A program made the translations under genes and the position numbers. From Viridibacillus arenosi (GTDB taxonomy: Bacteria; Bacillota; Bacilli; Bacillales_A; Planococcaceae), in assembly GCF_001955655.1 (NCBI RefSeq), contig NZ_MSPW01000012.1:1-64000 (forward strand): a stretch of DNA of 64,000 bases, read 5' to 3'. Numbering within the stretch: the stretch's first letter is position 1; each line of letters opens with the position of its first letter. The notes beneath the pieces were generated by a model. The model searched no databases and was not told the DNA's origin. It was given only the letters and a program-made list of their open reading frames with translations. This document shows, one piece after another, positions 16,181 through 25,006 of the stretch.

Positions 16181-16720
16181 CTAACGTGCTCTAAACTCCA
16201 CTAACCAGCAATCTCTTAATTCACCTTCATGCATCTCTTGCTTTGGTAAATATCGTACTTTCTTAAAACCACATTTTTCATAGCAATGAATGGCTCTTTC
16301 ATTCCAAGCTTGCGGATCCATAACAAGGATATCAGCCTTTTTCTCGTTGACTAAGTATTCCTTCATCGCTAAAATAAGCTTGGTGCCAATACCTTTATCC
16401 CAATAACTCGATTCACCGATAAATTGATCTAACCCATAAATAACTTCAGCGTCGTTATTGTATTCATAAGCGACCCTACTCTCATGCTCTATAGGATAAA
16501 ACTGAATATAACCAATACTCGCGCCATCGTATTCAATAATACATCTAGTTTCTTCTTCGTTAACATCGTAAAATTTTTCATGTACTTTTTCAATGTCAAA
16601 TGGATTATCTTTTCCTTCGTAATATGTTAAAATATTTGCGTCTGAAAGCCATTTCGCAAGATAAATATCATCTTTTCTTTCTAACTTCCGAACTACTAAT
16701 TGTTCATTTTGTAATATCAT
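16181..16720 (-). CDS. GNAT acetyltransferase of the AAC(6')-like family
   Basis: The product is 179 aa. The stretch YGLDQFIGESSYWDKGIGTK, followed by NERAIHCYEKCGFKKV, closely parallels aminoglycoside 6'-N-acetyltransferases of the AAC(6')-Ib type (GIDQ, KGLGTKL, RAIRCYEKAGF). It therefore belongs to that acetyltransferase subfamily. Whether it modifies aminoglycosides or another amine cannot be told from sequence. Two in-frame ATGs lie six bases apart; the second is better spaced from GGAG. It is a single gene convergent with the iron operon. Confidence 0.75.
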   Translation of the reverse strand: MILQNEQLVVRKLERKDDIYLAKWLSDANILTYYEGKDNPFDIEKVHEKFYDVNEEETRCIIEYDGASIGYIQFYPIEHESRVAYEYNNDAEVIYGLDQFIGESSYWDKGIGTKLILAMKEYLVNEKKADILVMDPQAWNERAIHCYEKCGFKKVRYLPKQEMHEGELRDCWLVEFRAR

Positions 16721-17098
16721 ATACATTCTCCATTCTTTGTTAAGGTAATTTGCACACGATTTTTAAAGAAAATAATAGAATAGGTTCACCCTCAACCCAT
16801 ATTCTTCATATGTATTTGTTATATTAGTATGAATTTGGTCAATATAGGCATAAAAATACCATTTCCACAACCAATTAAGTATCATTTAGGTTACAATTAT
16901 ATATAAGTTTCGTAACACTTGTAACAGTTTTATAACAAATTCATTGATTTGTCCCATTACCAATGATTTTCATGATTTAATTGATAGAGTTAATGTAATT
17001 TGACACGGGAAATGAGCACTAGTTTCCTATTCCTTACTCAGAATTGATTTAAAAAAGCTTAAACTGTACTAGCTTTGAAACTTAAAAAGGAGATTATC
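16721..17098. other. intergenic region upstream of the TPR-hydrolase gene
   Basis: It holds AT-rich DNA with a TTGACA at 17000-17005 but no convincing -10 element at the right distance. No open frame with a ribosome site and no stable hairpin was seen. Confidence 0.4.
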
Positions 17099-18757
17099 AT
17101 GTTTATATCTACTCAAAATGAAAATAAGGATGCTATCACTCAAATTGCCGAAAACATTTTAGCGCAAAATGAAGCTGTCCCAAGCAAATCTATCTATATT
17201 GATTTTGCCAAACAACTGAAACGTGATAATAAGGTTGCCCAAGCGAAAAAGTTGTTAGAAGAAGGTTCAAAAATATATCCACTGAATCTATCTGTTCATA
17301 CTGAATTGATGAAAATTTATGCTCGCCAAAAAAATTGGAGCGATGTGGCGAAGCATTTACCAAGAATTTTAGTTAATATTTCACGAAAAACAGACTCGAC
17401 CCTAACTTATAAACTATATAAATATTTGATTAATAACAGACACTATTCAGAAGCAGGTGAAATACTTGAACTGCTTGTGAAAGAGAACCCTGCGGATGAA
17501 ACACTTCATTATAAATACGTCGAATTGGCATTTGCCTCAAAAAACTGGCCAATAGCAATTCAAAGAGTTGAAGAACTCGTGCAATTTTTAGGTGAAAAGG
17601 TACCAGCTTCGGTGCTCGTTGACTTAAGTATTGCCTATCAAATTGTAGGCGAGCATGAAAAAGCTAGATCATTATTCGCTGAATGTTTGACAAAGTATGT
17701 TGATGAGTTGCCTGAAATTTTTGTAGATGGGTATCGAAAAGTCACGTTATTTGATAATGGCGAGAGTAGAATTGAATTCTATAAATTCATAGAACCGACG
17801 AATACTGTATTTGCAACCTTTGATTCCATTGATAAAACATGGGAAAGAACACCATTTGCCTTCAACTTATTGAAGAAAAAAAGAGTCGATCTTATCTCTT
17901 TAAGACGAAGAACAACTAAAAACTATCATCAAGACATCTCAAGAGAAGAATATTACGAGACCGTTGCAAAATTAGCAGCTGGTTATGATAAAAAATTCGC
18001 TTATGGTACTAGCCTAGGTGGCTATAGTGCATTGTACTTTGGTTCAACAATTGATTGTAATATTCTAGCACTCAGTCCAAGAAACTCTGCGCATCCTAAC
18101 CATGGTACTAAAATGAGAGTTGAAACGGTTTTCCAACACGAACTACAGCATCCTTATAATCCTAGGATTACTCCGACGATTATTTACGACCCTAAGGATG
18201 CTATTGATAGTAAATACATGAAAAAGGTAATTAAGAAAGCTTATCCAAATGCTAAGTACATTTACTACCCATATGCTGGACACCGTATTTCAATTTATTT
18301 ATCTCAAATAGGTGTATTAAAGGATATTGTAAAAAGATTCATGGCAGAGCAGCCTATCCCTAATTATGAACGAACACTACGTTCAAAATCAACTGAGTAT
18401 CATCGTATTTTAGCAATACATTGCTCTAAGACAAACAAAAAGAATTGGGCACTTCAGTTAGCAGAAGAATCCATCAGATTATCACCAACTTATGACAGAC
18501 CACGCTTATTGAAGGGTGAACTTTTACGTGATTTAGGCCGAATGGACGAAGCTTTCGAAGCTGCATATGAGGGACTTGAACTGTTCCCTAAATACACAAG
18601 ATTACATTTACTGTTAATCAGTCTATTCGAACAACAAAATCAGTGGAAAGAAGCACTTGAAGCAGTCAATAAAGCACTCGAAGTAAGCAAATCTCCAAAG
18701 CTGAAAGAAAAAAGAGAAGAATTGTTAGCAAAAGTTGAAATGCTTGCTACTGAATAA
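17099..18757 (+). CDS. TPR - alpha/beta hydrolase-like - TPR protein
   Basis: The product is 552 aa. Residues about 10-215 are TPR-like helical pairs. Residues about 225-415 hold a hydrolase-like core with the nucleophile elbow GTSLGGYSALYFG and a late YPYAGHRI that could give the catalytic His. Residues about 440-552 return to TPR units. The frame is open from 17075, but AAAAAGGAG precedes the ATG at 17099. The insertion of an esterase-like domain between TPR arms suggests a scaffold enzyme acting on a bound partner or glycan. The substrate is unknown. It is monocistronic with its own terminator. Confidence 0.7.
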   Translation: MFISTQNENKDAITQIAENILAQNEAVPSKSIYIDFAKQLKRDNKVAQAKKLLEEGSKIYPLNLSVHTELMKIYARQKNWSDVAKHLPRILVNISRKTDSTLTYKLYKYLINNRHYSEAGEILELLVKENPADETLHYKYVELAFASKNWPIAIQRVEELVQFLGEKVPASVLVDLSIAYQIVGEHEKARSLFAECLTKYVDELPEIFVDGYRKVTLFDNGESRIEFYKFIEPTNTVFATFDSIDKTWERTPFAFNLLKKKRVDLISLRRRTTKNYHQDISREEYYETVAKLAAGYDKKFAYGTSLGGYSALYFGSTIDCNILALSPRNSAHPNHGTKMRVETVFQHELQHPYNPRITPTIIYDPKDAIDSKYMKKVIKKAYPNAKYIYYPYAGHRISIYLSQIGVLKDIVKRFMAEQPIPNYERTLRSKSTEYHRILAIHCSKTNKKNWALQLAEESIRLSPTYDRPRLLKGELLRDLGRMDEAFEAAYEGLELFPKYTRLHLLLISLFEQQNQWKEALEAVNKALEVSKSPKLKEKREELLAKVEMLATE

Positions 18758-18769
18758 ACCTATAAACAA

Positions 18770-18807
18770 AAAAACATCGTAGTGCATTTGACTACGATGT
18801 TTTTTTG
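18770..18807 (+). terminator. terminator of the TPR-hydrolase gene
   Basis: AACATCGTAGT pairs perfectly with ACTACGATGTT around a seven-base loop and is followed by TTTTTTG. Confidence 0.9.
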
Positions 18808-18922
18808 TTTTTTGATAAGTCAAATATCGATAAATAAATTACATATGAGTTGTTAATATCAAACACTATCCAACACTAACAGTCTGTACTATACTGATAG
18901 AATATGTTAGGAGAGTGTAAGA

Positions 18923-19720
18923 ATGAAGTATGGATTTATCGGCCTTGGTAGTATGGCTTCTGCCATTATTAAAGGCATGCACAATAGTAAACAATTTTCA
19001 GCCATAGACATTTATGGTTATAACCGAACAGTTGCTAAAACAAATCATCTTGTGGGCAACTATGGGCTAATTGCAAGTGACTCTATTAAAGATATTATGA
19101 TAAATGCTGATGTCATTGTATTAGCAGTACAACCCCAAGTATTACCTGAAATATTATCAGAGGTGCAAAAATATATCCAAGAAAATCATCTTATTATTTC
19201 AGTCGCAGCAGGAAAATCAATTGAATATTTACAACAAAATATACAAACAGACACACCCATAGTCCGCGTTATGCCCAATATAAATGCCATCGTTGGTGCT
19301 TCCACAACATGCTACTCCATTTCTTCAACTGTTAATGAACAGCACAAAGAAGTCGTAGAATCTCTATTTGGAACTATTGGCTCTATTATAGAATTACCAG
19401 AAAATCTATTTACAATTTTCTCGGCTATTGGTGGTGCATCCCCTGCCTTTACTTATTTATATATTGACTCATTAGCTAGAGCTGCTGTGCGTGAGGGTAT
19501 GGATAAGAAAATGGCATTAGAAATTGCCGCCAGCTCCGTACTAGGCAGTGCTAAAATGATATTAGAGTCTGACGAACACCCATGGGAACTTGTCGATCAA
19601 GTTTGTTCACCTGGGGGTACTACCATCCAAGGTGTCACCTCCTTGCAAAATGACCATTTCGCTAGTACCATTTACGATGCCGTAACGGCTGTTATCAAAA
19701 AAGATGAAACTTTATCATAA
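18923..19720 (+). CDS. proC: pyrroline-5-carboxylate reductase
   Basis: The product is 265 aa, the normal length of ProC. The N-terminal Rossmann motif is GFIGLGSMASAIIKG. The centre has VRVMPNINAIVGAS, and the C-terminal signature is CSPGGTTIQGV. It reduces 1-pyrroline-5-carboxylate to proline with NAD(P)H in the cytosol, the last step of proline synthesis. It stands alone with its own ribosome site (TAGGAGAG) and terminator. Other proline genes are not nearby, so it may be one of several paralogues, as is common in Bacillus. Confidence 0.93.
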   Translation: MKYGFIGLGSMASAIIKGMHNSKQFSAIDIYGYNRTVAKTNHLVGNYGLIASDSIKDIMINADVIVLAVQPQVLPEILSEVQKYIQENHLIISVAAGKSIEYLQQNIQTDTPIVRVMPNINAIVGASTTCYSISSTVNEQHKEVVESLFGTIGSIIELPENLFTIFSAIGGASPAFTYLYIDSLARAAVREGMDKKMALEIAASSVLGSAKMILESDEHPWELVDQVCSPGGTTIQGVTSLQNDHFASTIYDAVTAVIKKDETLS

Positions 19721-19729
19721 AATCTTCTC

Positions 19730-19773
19730 GGACAGAACTTTTCGCTACATAGCGTTAAATTCTGTCTTTTTTT
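19730..19773 (+). terminator. terminator of proC
   Basis: GACAGAACTT pairs with AAATTCTGTC across an inner TCGCTA..TAGCG stem and is followed by TTTTTTT. Confidence 0.85.
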
Positions 19774-19858
19774 ATTAGCTAAAAACAAATACCTACCTTT
19801 CTTATAGGAATAGTGTATAATCAAATTAATCTAACTTTGAACTTGAAAGGATGATTTG

Positions 19859-20794
19859 ATGAATAATTTAATGTTTAACCTAACAAATACATCTAAACAA
19901 TATATCGCAGACGCTAATAAATCACCCAAATACTATACTCATCAACCAGCGGATGTTCGAGCAGCAAGAGCTCAATGTCCAAAACCATTGATAGATTTAC
20001 CTTTACTAAAACAAATAATAAATCGTAAAATACCTGTTCGAGATGGTAGTGAAATTAATGTTCGTATATACACGCCAAACGGTAAAGGTCCTTTCCCTAT
20101 CATTGTTTATTATCATGGAGGAGGATGGGTTTTCGGTAATTTAGAAACGGCGGATGCAGGTTGTCACTTATTAGCAGCTGAAGTAAATGCCATAGTTGTT
20201 TCTGTCGACTACCGCCTTGCACCAGAATTTAAATTCCCAATTCCTTTAAATGACGCCTTCGATGCACTTTTATGGGTCTATGAGTTTGCTGCTGATTTAA
20301 ATGGAGATTCTACGAATATTATCGTTGCAGGAGATAGTGCCGGTGGCAACCTAGCAACAGTTGTTACACATATGGCAAAAGAGCAAAATGGTCCACTCAT
20401 CACTGCACAAGCACTAATCTATCCAGTGACGAATATGGATATGACCACTACTTCTTATGAAAACTATGCTAATGATCTAGGATTAGATCGTGACGGTATG
20501 AAATGGTTTGGAGAGCATTATGTTTATAATGAAGAAGATTATCGAAACAGTGCCGTTTCTCCTCTCCTACAAGATGATTTAAGCTATTTACCAAGGGCTA
20601 TTGTTATTGCAGCTGAATATGATGTTCTTTTTGACGAAGGCGTTTCCTATGCAAACCGTTTAAACGAAGCAGGTGTTCCAACACACCATGTGGTTATGCC
20701 TGGATTAATTCATAGCTACTTTAGTAAGATGGAATTTTTTGAAGATGAGACTAGACAGACCGTTCAGCTAATTGCTGATTTTATAAAAAAATAA
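19859..20794 (+). CDS. alpha/beta hydrolase fold-3 esterase/lipase (HSL family)
   Basis: The product is 311 aa. The oxyanion-hole motif YYHGGGWVFGN, the nucleophile elbow GDSAGGNLA, an acidic residue in AAEYDVLFDEG and the His in GLIHSYF make up the full hormone-sensitive-lipase-type set. It probably hydrolyses short-chain esters in the cytosol. No signal peptide was seen. The frame also starts at a TTG three bases earlier, but GAAAGGATG is best spaced from the ATG at 19859. It is a monocistronic gene. Confidence 0.88.
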   Translation: MNNLMFNLTNTSKQYIADANKSPKYYTHQPADVRAARAQCPKPLIDLPLLKQIINRKIPVRDGSEINVRIYTPNGKGPFPIIVYYHGGGWVFGNLETADAGCHLLAAEVNAIVVSVDYRLAPEFKFPIPLNDAFDALLWVYEFAADLNGDSTNIIVAGDSAGGNLATVVTHMAKEQNGPLITAQALIYPVTNMDMTTTSYENYANDLGLDRDGMKWFGEHYVYNEEDYRNSAVSPLLQDDLSYLPRAIVIAAEYDVLFDEGVSYANRLNEAGVPTHHVVMPGLIHSYFSKMEFFEDETRQTVQLIADFIKK

Positions 20795-20832
20795 AAAAAA
20801 CGCTTGGATCATTTATCTTCCAAGCGTTTTCT
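20794..20832. terminator. bidirectional terminator between esterase and permease
   Basis: AAAACGCTTGGA / TCCAAGCGTTTT is a perfect stem of 12 pairs with A and T runs on the outside. It serves both convergent genes. Confidence 0.88.
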
Positions 20833-20842
20833 CTATTAAATA

Positions 20843-22198
20843 TTATGCTTCATTTTGATGTAAACGACCCTTATAAACATAAGTTATAGTAATAAAAATA
20901 TAGATTGCTAGTGTAATACTAGTAACGATAATTGATGTTGTGAAAATAATACCAATCAGAATCGCACTTAAAGCAATGATGGCAAACCAAGTTGTATATG
21001 GGAACCATTTTACGGCATAAGCACTCGTTTGCCCAGGCTGTTTTTTTCGAGACTTCACATGAGCAATTGCAATGATTAACCAAATACATAATACCGTATA
21101 TCCTAGGGAACCCATTAGAAAATCAAAAGTCTTGCTCCCAGCAAATAATGAAATTAACACGCCAATATATAAGACAGATGTACATAATAGTATTGAATAT
21201 ACTGGCACTTTCTTTTTCGATAATTTTGAAAATACTTTAGGAATACGCCCGTCCATAGCTTGAGTATATAGAACGCGTGATGAACCATATAATCCAGAAT
21301 TCATCGATGAAATAATCGCAAGTAACACAACCGCATTCATAATATGGTCTGCCCCTGGGATACCGATCATTTTGAATACCATCACAAACGGACTTTCTGG
21401 TACTCCGTTAACTTCATTCCAAGGAATCAAGCTGACGATAATTAAAAATGGTACTAAATAGAAAGAAATGATTCGTACTAATGTACTGCGAACTGCTTTT
21501 GGTACCACTTTTTCAGGATTTTTCGTTTCAGCTAATGTGACACCAATAATTTCTGTTCCTCCGTAAGAATAAATAACTACAAGCATTGCCGTAATTAAAC
21601 CTGTCGGGCCATTCGGGAAGAAACCACCGTGACTCGTTAGATTAGAAAATCCAACAGCTGTATGATCACCAAAAGTAACGAGCAGTAAGATAAACCCTGC
21701 TATGATAAACACAATGATTACAGTGATTTTAATTAACGCAAGCCAGTACTCCGTTTCAGCGAAAGCTTTTACTGATAGTAAGTTGATAACTGTAACTAAC
21801 ACTGACACTGACAAAGCAAGTATCCAAATTGGGTAATCTGGTAGCCAATATTGAATGAAGATTGCAGCAACAATAGACTCTGCGGTAATGTTTAATACCC
21901 ACATTTTCCAGTAAATCCAGTCTAAAAAATATGCTGGGTACTTTCCTAAAATAGATTGAACTAGATCTCTAAATGTCCTTGCATTGCTATTTCGGACTGC
22001 CATTTCAGCTAATCCTTGCATAACAAATAATAGAATGATACCACCAATTAGGTAAGCAAGTAGTACGCTTGGTCCTGCCATATCAATGGCTGCACTACTC
22101 CCTTTAAATAATCCTGCGCCAATTGCTCCACCTAATGCCATCATCGTAATATGTCGTGAAGTCATTGTTCTTTGTAATTTTTGTTTGTCACTTTCCAT
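20843..22198 (-). CDS. amino acid permease, AAT family (YvbW-like)
   Basis: The product is 451 aa with 12 membrane segments of the APC superfamily. MMALGGAIGAGLFKGSSAAI is the conserved first-helix substrate motif. A T-box leader with a likely Leu specifier precedes it. In Bacillus subtilis the related permease yvbW also has a leucine T-box, so uptake of leucine or a related amino acid is the best guess. The frame opens at 22228, but that ATG lies in the T-box terminator. GGAGG stands seven bases before the ATG at 22196-22198, which is the real start. Confidence 0.88.
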   Translation of the reverse strand: MESDKQKLQRTMTSRHITMMALGGAIGAGLFKGSSAAIDMAGPSVLLAYLIGGIILLFVMQGLAEMAVRNSNARTFRDLVQSILGKYPAYFLDWIYWKMWVLNITAESIVAAIFIQYWLPDYPIWILALSVSVLVTVINLLSVKAFAETEYWLALIKITVIIVFIIAGFILLLVTFGDHTAVGFSNLTSHGGFFPNGPTGLITAMLVVIYSYGGTEIIGVTLAETKNPEKVVPKAVRSTLVRIISFYLVPFLIIVSLIPWNEVNGVPESPFVMVFKMIGIPGADHIMNAVVLLAIISSMNSGLYGSSRVLYTQAMDGRIPKVFSKLSKKKVPVYSILLCTSVLYIGVLISLFAGSKTFDFLMGSLGYTVLCIWLIIAIAHVKSRKKQPGQTSAYAVKWFPYTTWFAIIALSAILIGIIFTTSIIVTSITLAIYIFITITYVYKGRLHQNEA

Positions 22199-22217
22199 AT
22201 CCTTACCTCCAATAATC

Positions 22218-22525
22218 AAAAAAAGCATATCGTCTCTTCCTTCATCATCAAATGAAAGAAGAGACGATATGCCTTATGCAAACCGCGGTACCACTCTTAT
22301 TGGTTCTAATTCATGAACCCAACTTTAAAAACCTGGTAACGAAGGTTAAACGTTAAAGTAAAAAGAATAGTCTGTCTATTCATTTCACTTTACCACTCAT
22401 AGGCAAGTTCAAAGTATTATTGGACTGCGTTGCACCACCCCGCAGCTCTCTAGACCAAATAATGAGCTTTTACTACTCCTAATCAATGCGTTTTGAAACA
22501 TTATTTCAGAAAATTTTAAATCAAT
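22218..22525 (-). promoter_or_regulatory. T-box riboswitch, probable leucine specifier
   Basis: Read on the minus strand: stem I contains GGAGTAGTAA (the AGTA of the specifier loop) and the distal AGAGAGCTGCGG / GGTGCAACGCAG elements. The specifier side reads GAAC-TTG-CCT, with TTG at 22404-22406; the overlapping alternative CTT is also a Leu codon. The T-box sequence is GAGTGGTACCGCGG (22283-22296). The terminator AGCATATCGTCTCTTC / GAAGAGACGATATGCT plus seven T ends the leader just before the permease. Uncharged tRNA-Leu is expected to allow read-through. Confidence 0.9.
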
Positions 22526-22531
22526 ATCCCA

Positions 22532-22561
22532 TACTATACGGTCTTGTTTCATTTTTGTCAA
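22532..22561 (-). promoter_or_regulatory. promoter of the T-box/permease unit
   Basis: On the minus strand TTGACA, 17 bases, TATAGT. It would start the leader RNA near 22525. Confidence 0.85.
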
Positions 22562-22671
22562 CATTTTATTTTAGAATAATTATTAAGTTATAATGGGCGT
22601 ATACAATTTGGCCTAGAATGATCAAAACGGTTGCCTAGAATACGATACAAAAGTCCATATGTTAAGTATGT

Positions 22672-23286
22672 CTAATATTTTATACTATAAAGGATCTTCG
22701 CACGAACACGGTCTACTACTGTATCCTTAGGAATTTCTAAGAAATATTTTAGTTGCCATTCTTGTGTTTTTTTAGCTTGTTTGCTTTTGGGGTTATCCCA
22801 AGGTGGATAAACGCGAAATGCACGTTTACCCCCTTGTCCTTTATTGGATATTATATCTTGCTTATATAAAACAGCTTTCGGAAAGACAAACTGGCCAAAT
22901 TGATCATCTTTTTTGACACTAATGACAAAGAATTCGATTGAATCTGATAGGTCATAAGGTTGAATTGATCCATCCCCAACCCTCTCCCATAGCGTCACAA
23001 ATTGACCGATTTTTGTAGGTGTTATTTTAGCGACGCGAAATCTAATCGAGAGATCATTTAACTTAAATACATATGCTCCATATGCCGCGTTTTGTGGTTC
23101 AATTTTGGGGTGAGAAAATACAAATCCACATGGGTTATAGACTAGTTCCCTCGTTGCAATAAGGTTATCATGAATTGTGACAGAATCAGTCCAAGAATGT
23201 TGACAGCTAGGTTCAGTAACTGATAATTGTCGGTTTTTTTTATTTATATGTTCATTCTCCTGGTAGTGATCAAACTTACTAGTCAT
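22672..23286 (-). CDS. MepB family protein
   Basis: The product is 204 aa. Family landmarks include EPQNAAYGAYVFKL, RVAKITPTKIGQFVTLWER, GQFVFPKAVL and KRAFRVYPPWD. MepB is the third gene of the staphylococcal mepRAB efflux operon and is widespread in Bacillota. Its biochemical role is not known. It starts with ATG overlapping the stop of the upstream effector-binding gene by four bases, so the two are translationally coupled. It lies downstream of a WYL regulator and small-molecule-binding protein, which suggests induction by a ligand, perhaps a toxic compound. Confidence 0.88.
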   Translation of the reverse strand: MTSKFDHYQENEHINKKNRQLSVTEPSCQHSWTDSVTIHDNLIATRELVYNPCGFVFSHPKIEPQNAAYGAYVFKLNDLSIRFRVAKITPTKIGQFVTLWERVGDGSIQPYDLSDSIEFFVISVKKDDQFGQFVFPKAVLYKQDIISNKGQGGKRAFRVYPPWDNPKSKQAKKTQEWQLKYFLEIPKDTVVDRVRAKILYSIKY

Positions 23287-23672
23287 GAATTGACCGATAG
23301 ATAGATCTTAATGCTACCGTCTTCACAGTAATGCTCAAAATCCGTTTTATAAGCTCTGTTGATATCACTTTTCCAGATTTTCTCCCAAGCTTTGAAAACA
23401 CCTTTTGGATCCTTGTGATCTACTTCTATGGCAAGGTAGTTATCTTCTGGAATTATGGTACTAACATCATTTGTATTTGGCTCTTCAGTACCAATATGTA
23501 GATCGTAATCGTCTGTAAAATCACTTGCATAATTACTATAAACTGCATAGATTTCACCCGTTAAATTTAAACGTAGAAACTCCTCCCACAGTCTAACTAT
23601 TGCGTCTGTATTTTGATTATTTGTTCTAACACTTTTCCCAAAAATCTGTTTTTTACTAATTGCTGTATGCAT
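23283..23672 (-). CDS. GyrI-like/effector-binding domain protein (YobU-like)
   Basis: The product is 129 aa, a single small-molecule-binding domain of the GyrI/Cass2 type. It shows the strand-helix pattern RTNNQNTDAIVRLWEEF, then YAVYSNYASDFTDDYDLHIG and YLAIEVDHKDP. These domains bind hydrophobic or cationic drugs in a shallow pocket. A WYL regulator paired with such a domain also occurs in Bacillus subtilis (yobV/yobU). It may act as ligand sensor or sponge for the regulator. The start has TAGGAGGAA. Confidence 0.75.
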   Translation of the reverse strand: MHTAISKKQIFGKSVRTNNQNTDAIVRLWEEFLRLNLTGEIYAVYSNYASDFTDDYDLHIGTEEPNTNDVSTIIPEDNYLAIEVDHKDPKGVFKAWEKIWKSDINRAYKTDFEHYCEDGSIKIYLSVNS

Positions 23673-23732
23673 TGCAATTCCTCCTACTCGTTTATACTAG
23701 AAGAATATCATTCATAATATGACAACTGTCTG

Positions 23733-24644
23733 TCATCTTTTATAAATAAATTCTATTTCATTCATATATTCATCTTTCAGCCATTGTGGAGAAAGAATTT
23801 TTACATGTCTACCAAACATCATTATAAATGGCAGTATATTTTTGTTAACGTCGTAATTAAAGGTTACCTTAAGACGTCTATCTTCAAGTATTGATATTTC
23901 ATCATCAGTAAAAAAATCATATAATTTTCCTAGTTCACTTTTTGAAAACAATAATATAATCTGCTCCATATTCGAATCGCTATTCGCTAAATAACAATTG
24001 CTATGACTATAAACGGATCTAGCTTTGTGCTTTATGAGTTCCATATTTCTTATTCTAGTTAACTTGAATAATCTTAAAGCCTCTTTATCTTCACAATAAG
24101 CCTCTAAATACCAGCTACCATTCATAAAATTTAGTTTTAATGGCTGAATAATACGATTAGATAAATTCGCAGTTTGTGATACATATGAGATGCAAATTTT
24201 ATGTCCGTCTTCAATTACAGAAAGTATGTTTTTTACCTTTACTTTTGTTTCTTCTTCTATTGTTTCTCGATGTAATGTGGATGATAGTACCGTAATTGGC
24301 GGATGATAGTCTTCATTATTTTCTTGCAATAGCTCTATTTTCCTTTGTAAGATTGATAATTGATGACTATTAAATAATTCATTTTTCAATGATAATCCTT
24401 CCAATAAGAACTTTTTTTCAACATCATTAAAGGTGAATTTATCTAATTGGTAAGTATCGATTAAGGTAAAACCACCATTCTTCCCTAAATATGAAATAAT
24501 AGGAATACCGATTGATGATAATGCATCCATATCCCGATATATCGTTCTTTTACTTACTTCAAATTTAATTGCTAATTCTTCAGCAGATACTTTCTTTTTC
24601 TGTAATAAATAAATCAAAATTGAGAGCATTCTCTCTGTTTTCAT
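23733..24644 (-). CDS. WYL-domain transcriptional regulator (YobV/YafY-like)
   Basis: The product is 303 aa. The N-terminal DeoR-type helix-turn-helix (VSAEELAIKFEVSKRTIYRD) is followed from about residue 135 by a WYL domain (CISYVSQT ... IIQPLKLNFMNGSWYLEAYC ... LFKLTRIRNMEL). WYL domains bind ligands or nucleic acid and control transcription. It is first in a three-gene minus-strand operon with the effector-binding protein and MepB, 60 bases upstream of the former. It probably autoregulates the operon. The start has GGAGGAG. Confidence 0.85.
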   Translation of the reverse strand: MKTERMLSILIYLLQKKKVSAEELAIKFEVSKRTIYRDMDALSSIGIPIISYLGKNGGFTLIDTYQLDKFTFNDVEKKFLLEGLSLKNELFNSHQLSILQRKIELLQENNEDYHPPITVLSSTLHRETIEEETKVKVKNILSVIEDGHKICISYVSQTANLSNRIIQPLKLNFMNGSWYLEAYCEDKEALRLFKLTRIRNMELIKHKARSVYSHSNCYLANSDSNMEQIILLFSKSELGKLYDFFTDDEISILEDRRLKVTFNYDVNKNILPFIMMFGRHVKILSPQWLKDEYMNEIEFIYKR

Positions 24645-25006
24645 GGTCTATGTCTCCTCCAAACAGGTATTAATCTAACTTTAATAGTATTAAAGGAGAA
24701 TTCCAAATACATTCATTAAATTCACACTAGATTATTCGAATTAATTTTTAGTTTAATCTAGCAAAAACAAGTTATTCACTATTATACGAAAAATTACGAA
24801 TTATATCGTTTCAATATTCTAATAAAAATGATACAACTTCTAACAATGAATAATGTGAAGAATTTATTACTATTTTTGTGTCTAAAAAGTACTATCTGCG
24901 TAGAATTATGCTCTGATTTACTGGAACTTTTGCAGTTTTTAAGAGATACTATAATATAGAGCTTAAAAAGTATTATTATTTATGATTAATAGGAAAGAGG
25001 TTTACA
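24645..25006. other. divergent promoter region between WYL regulator and ctaB
   Basis: It is AT-rich DNA holding both promoters. A TATAAT at 24950-24955 is a likely -10 element for ctaB, but the -35 region is poor. No other structure was seen. Confidence 0.4.

Noticed and set aside
24950-24955. Full ctaB promoter
   Set aside because: The TATAAT is good but no acceptable -35 hexamer lies 16-18 bases upstream, so it is mentioned only as a possible -10 element.
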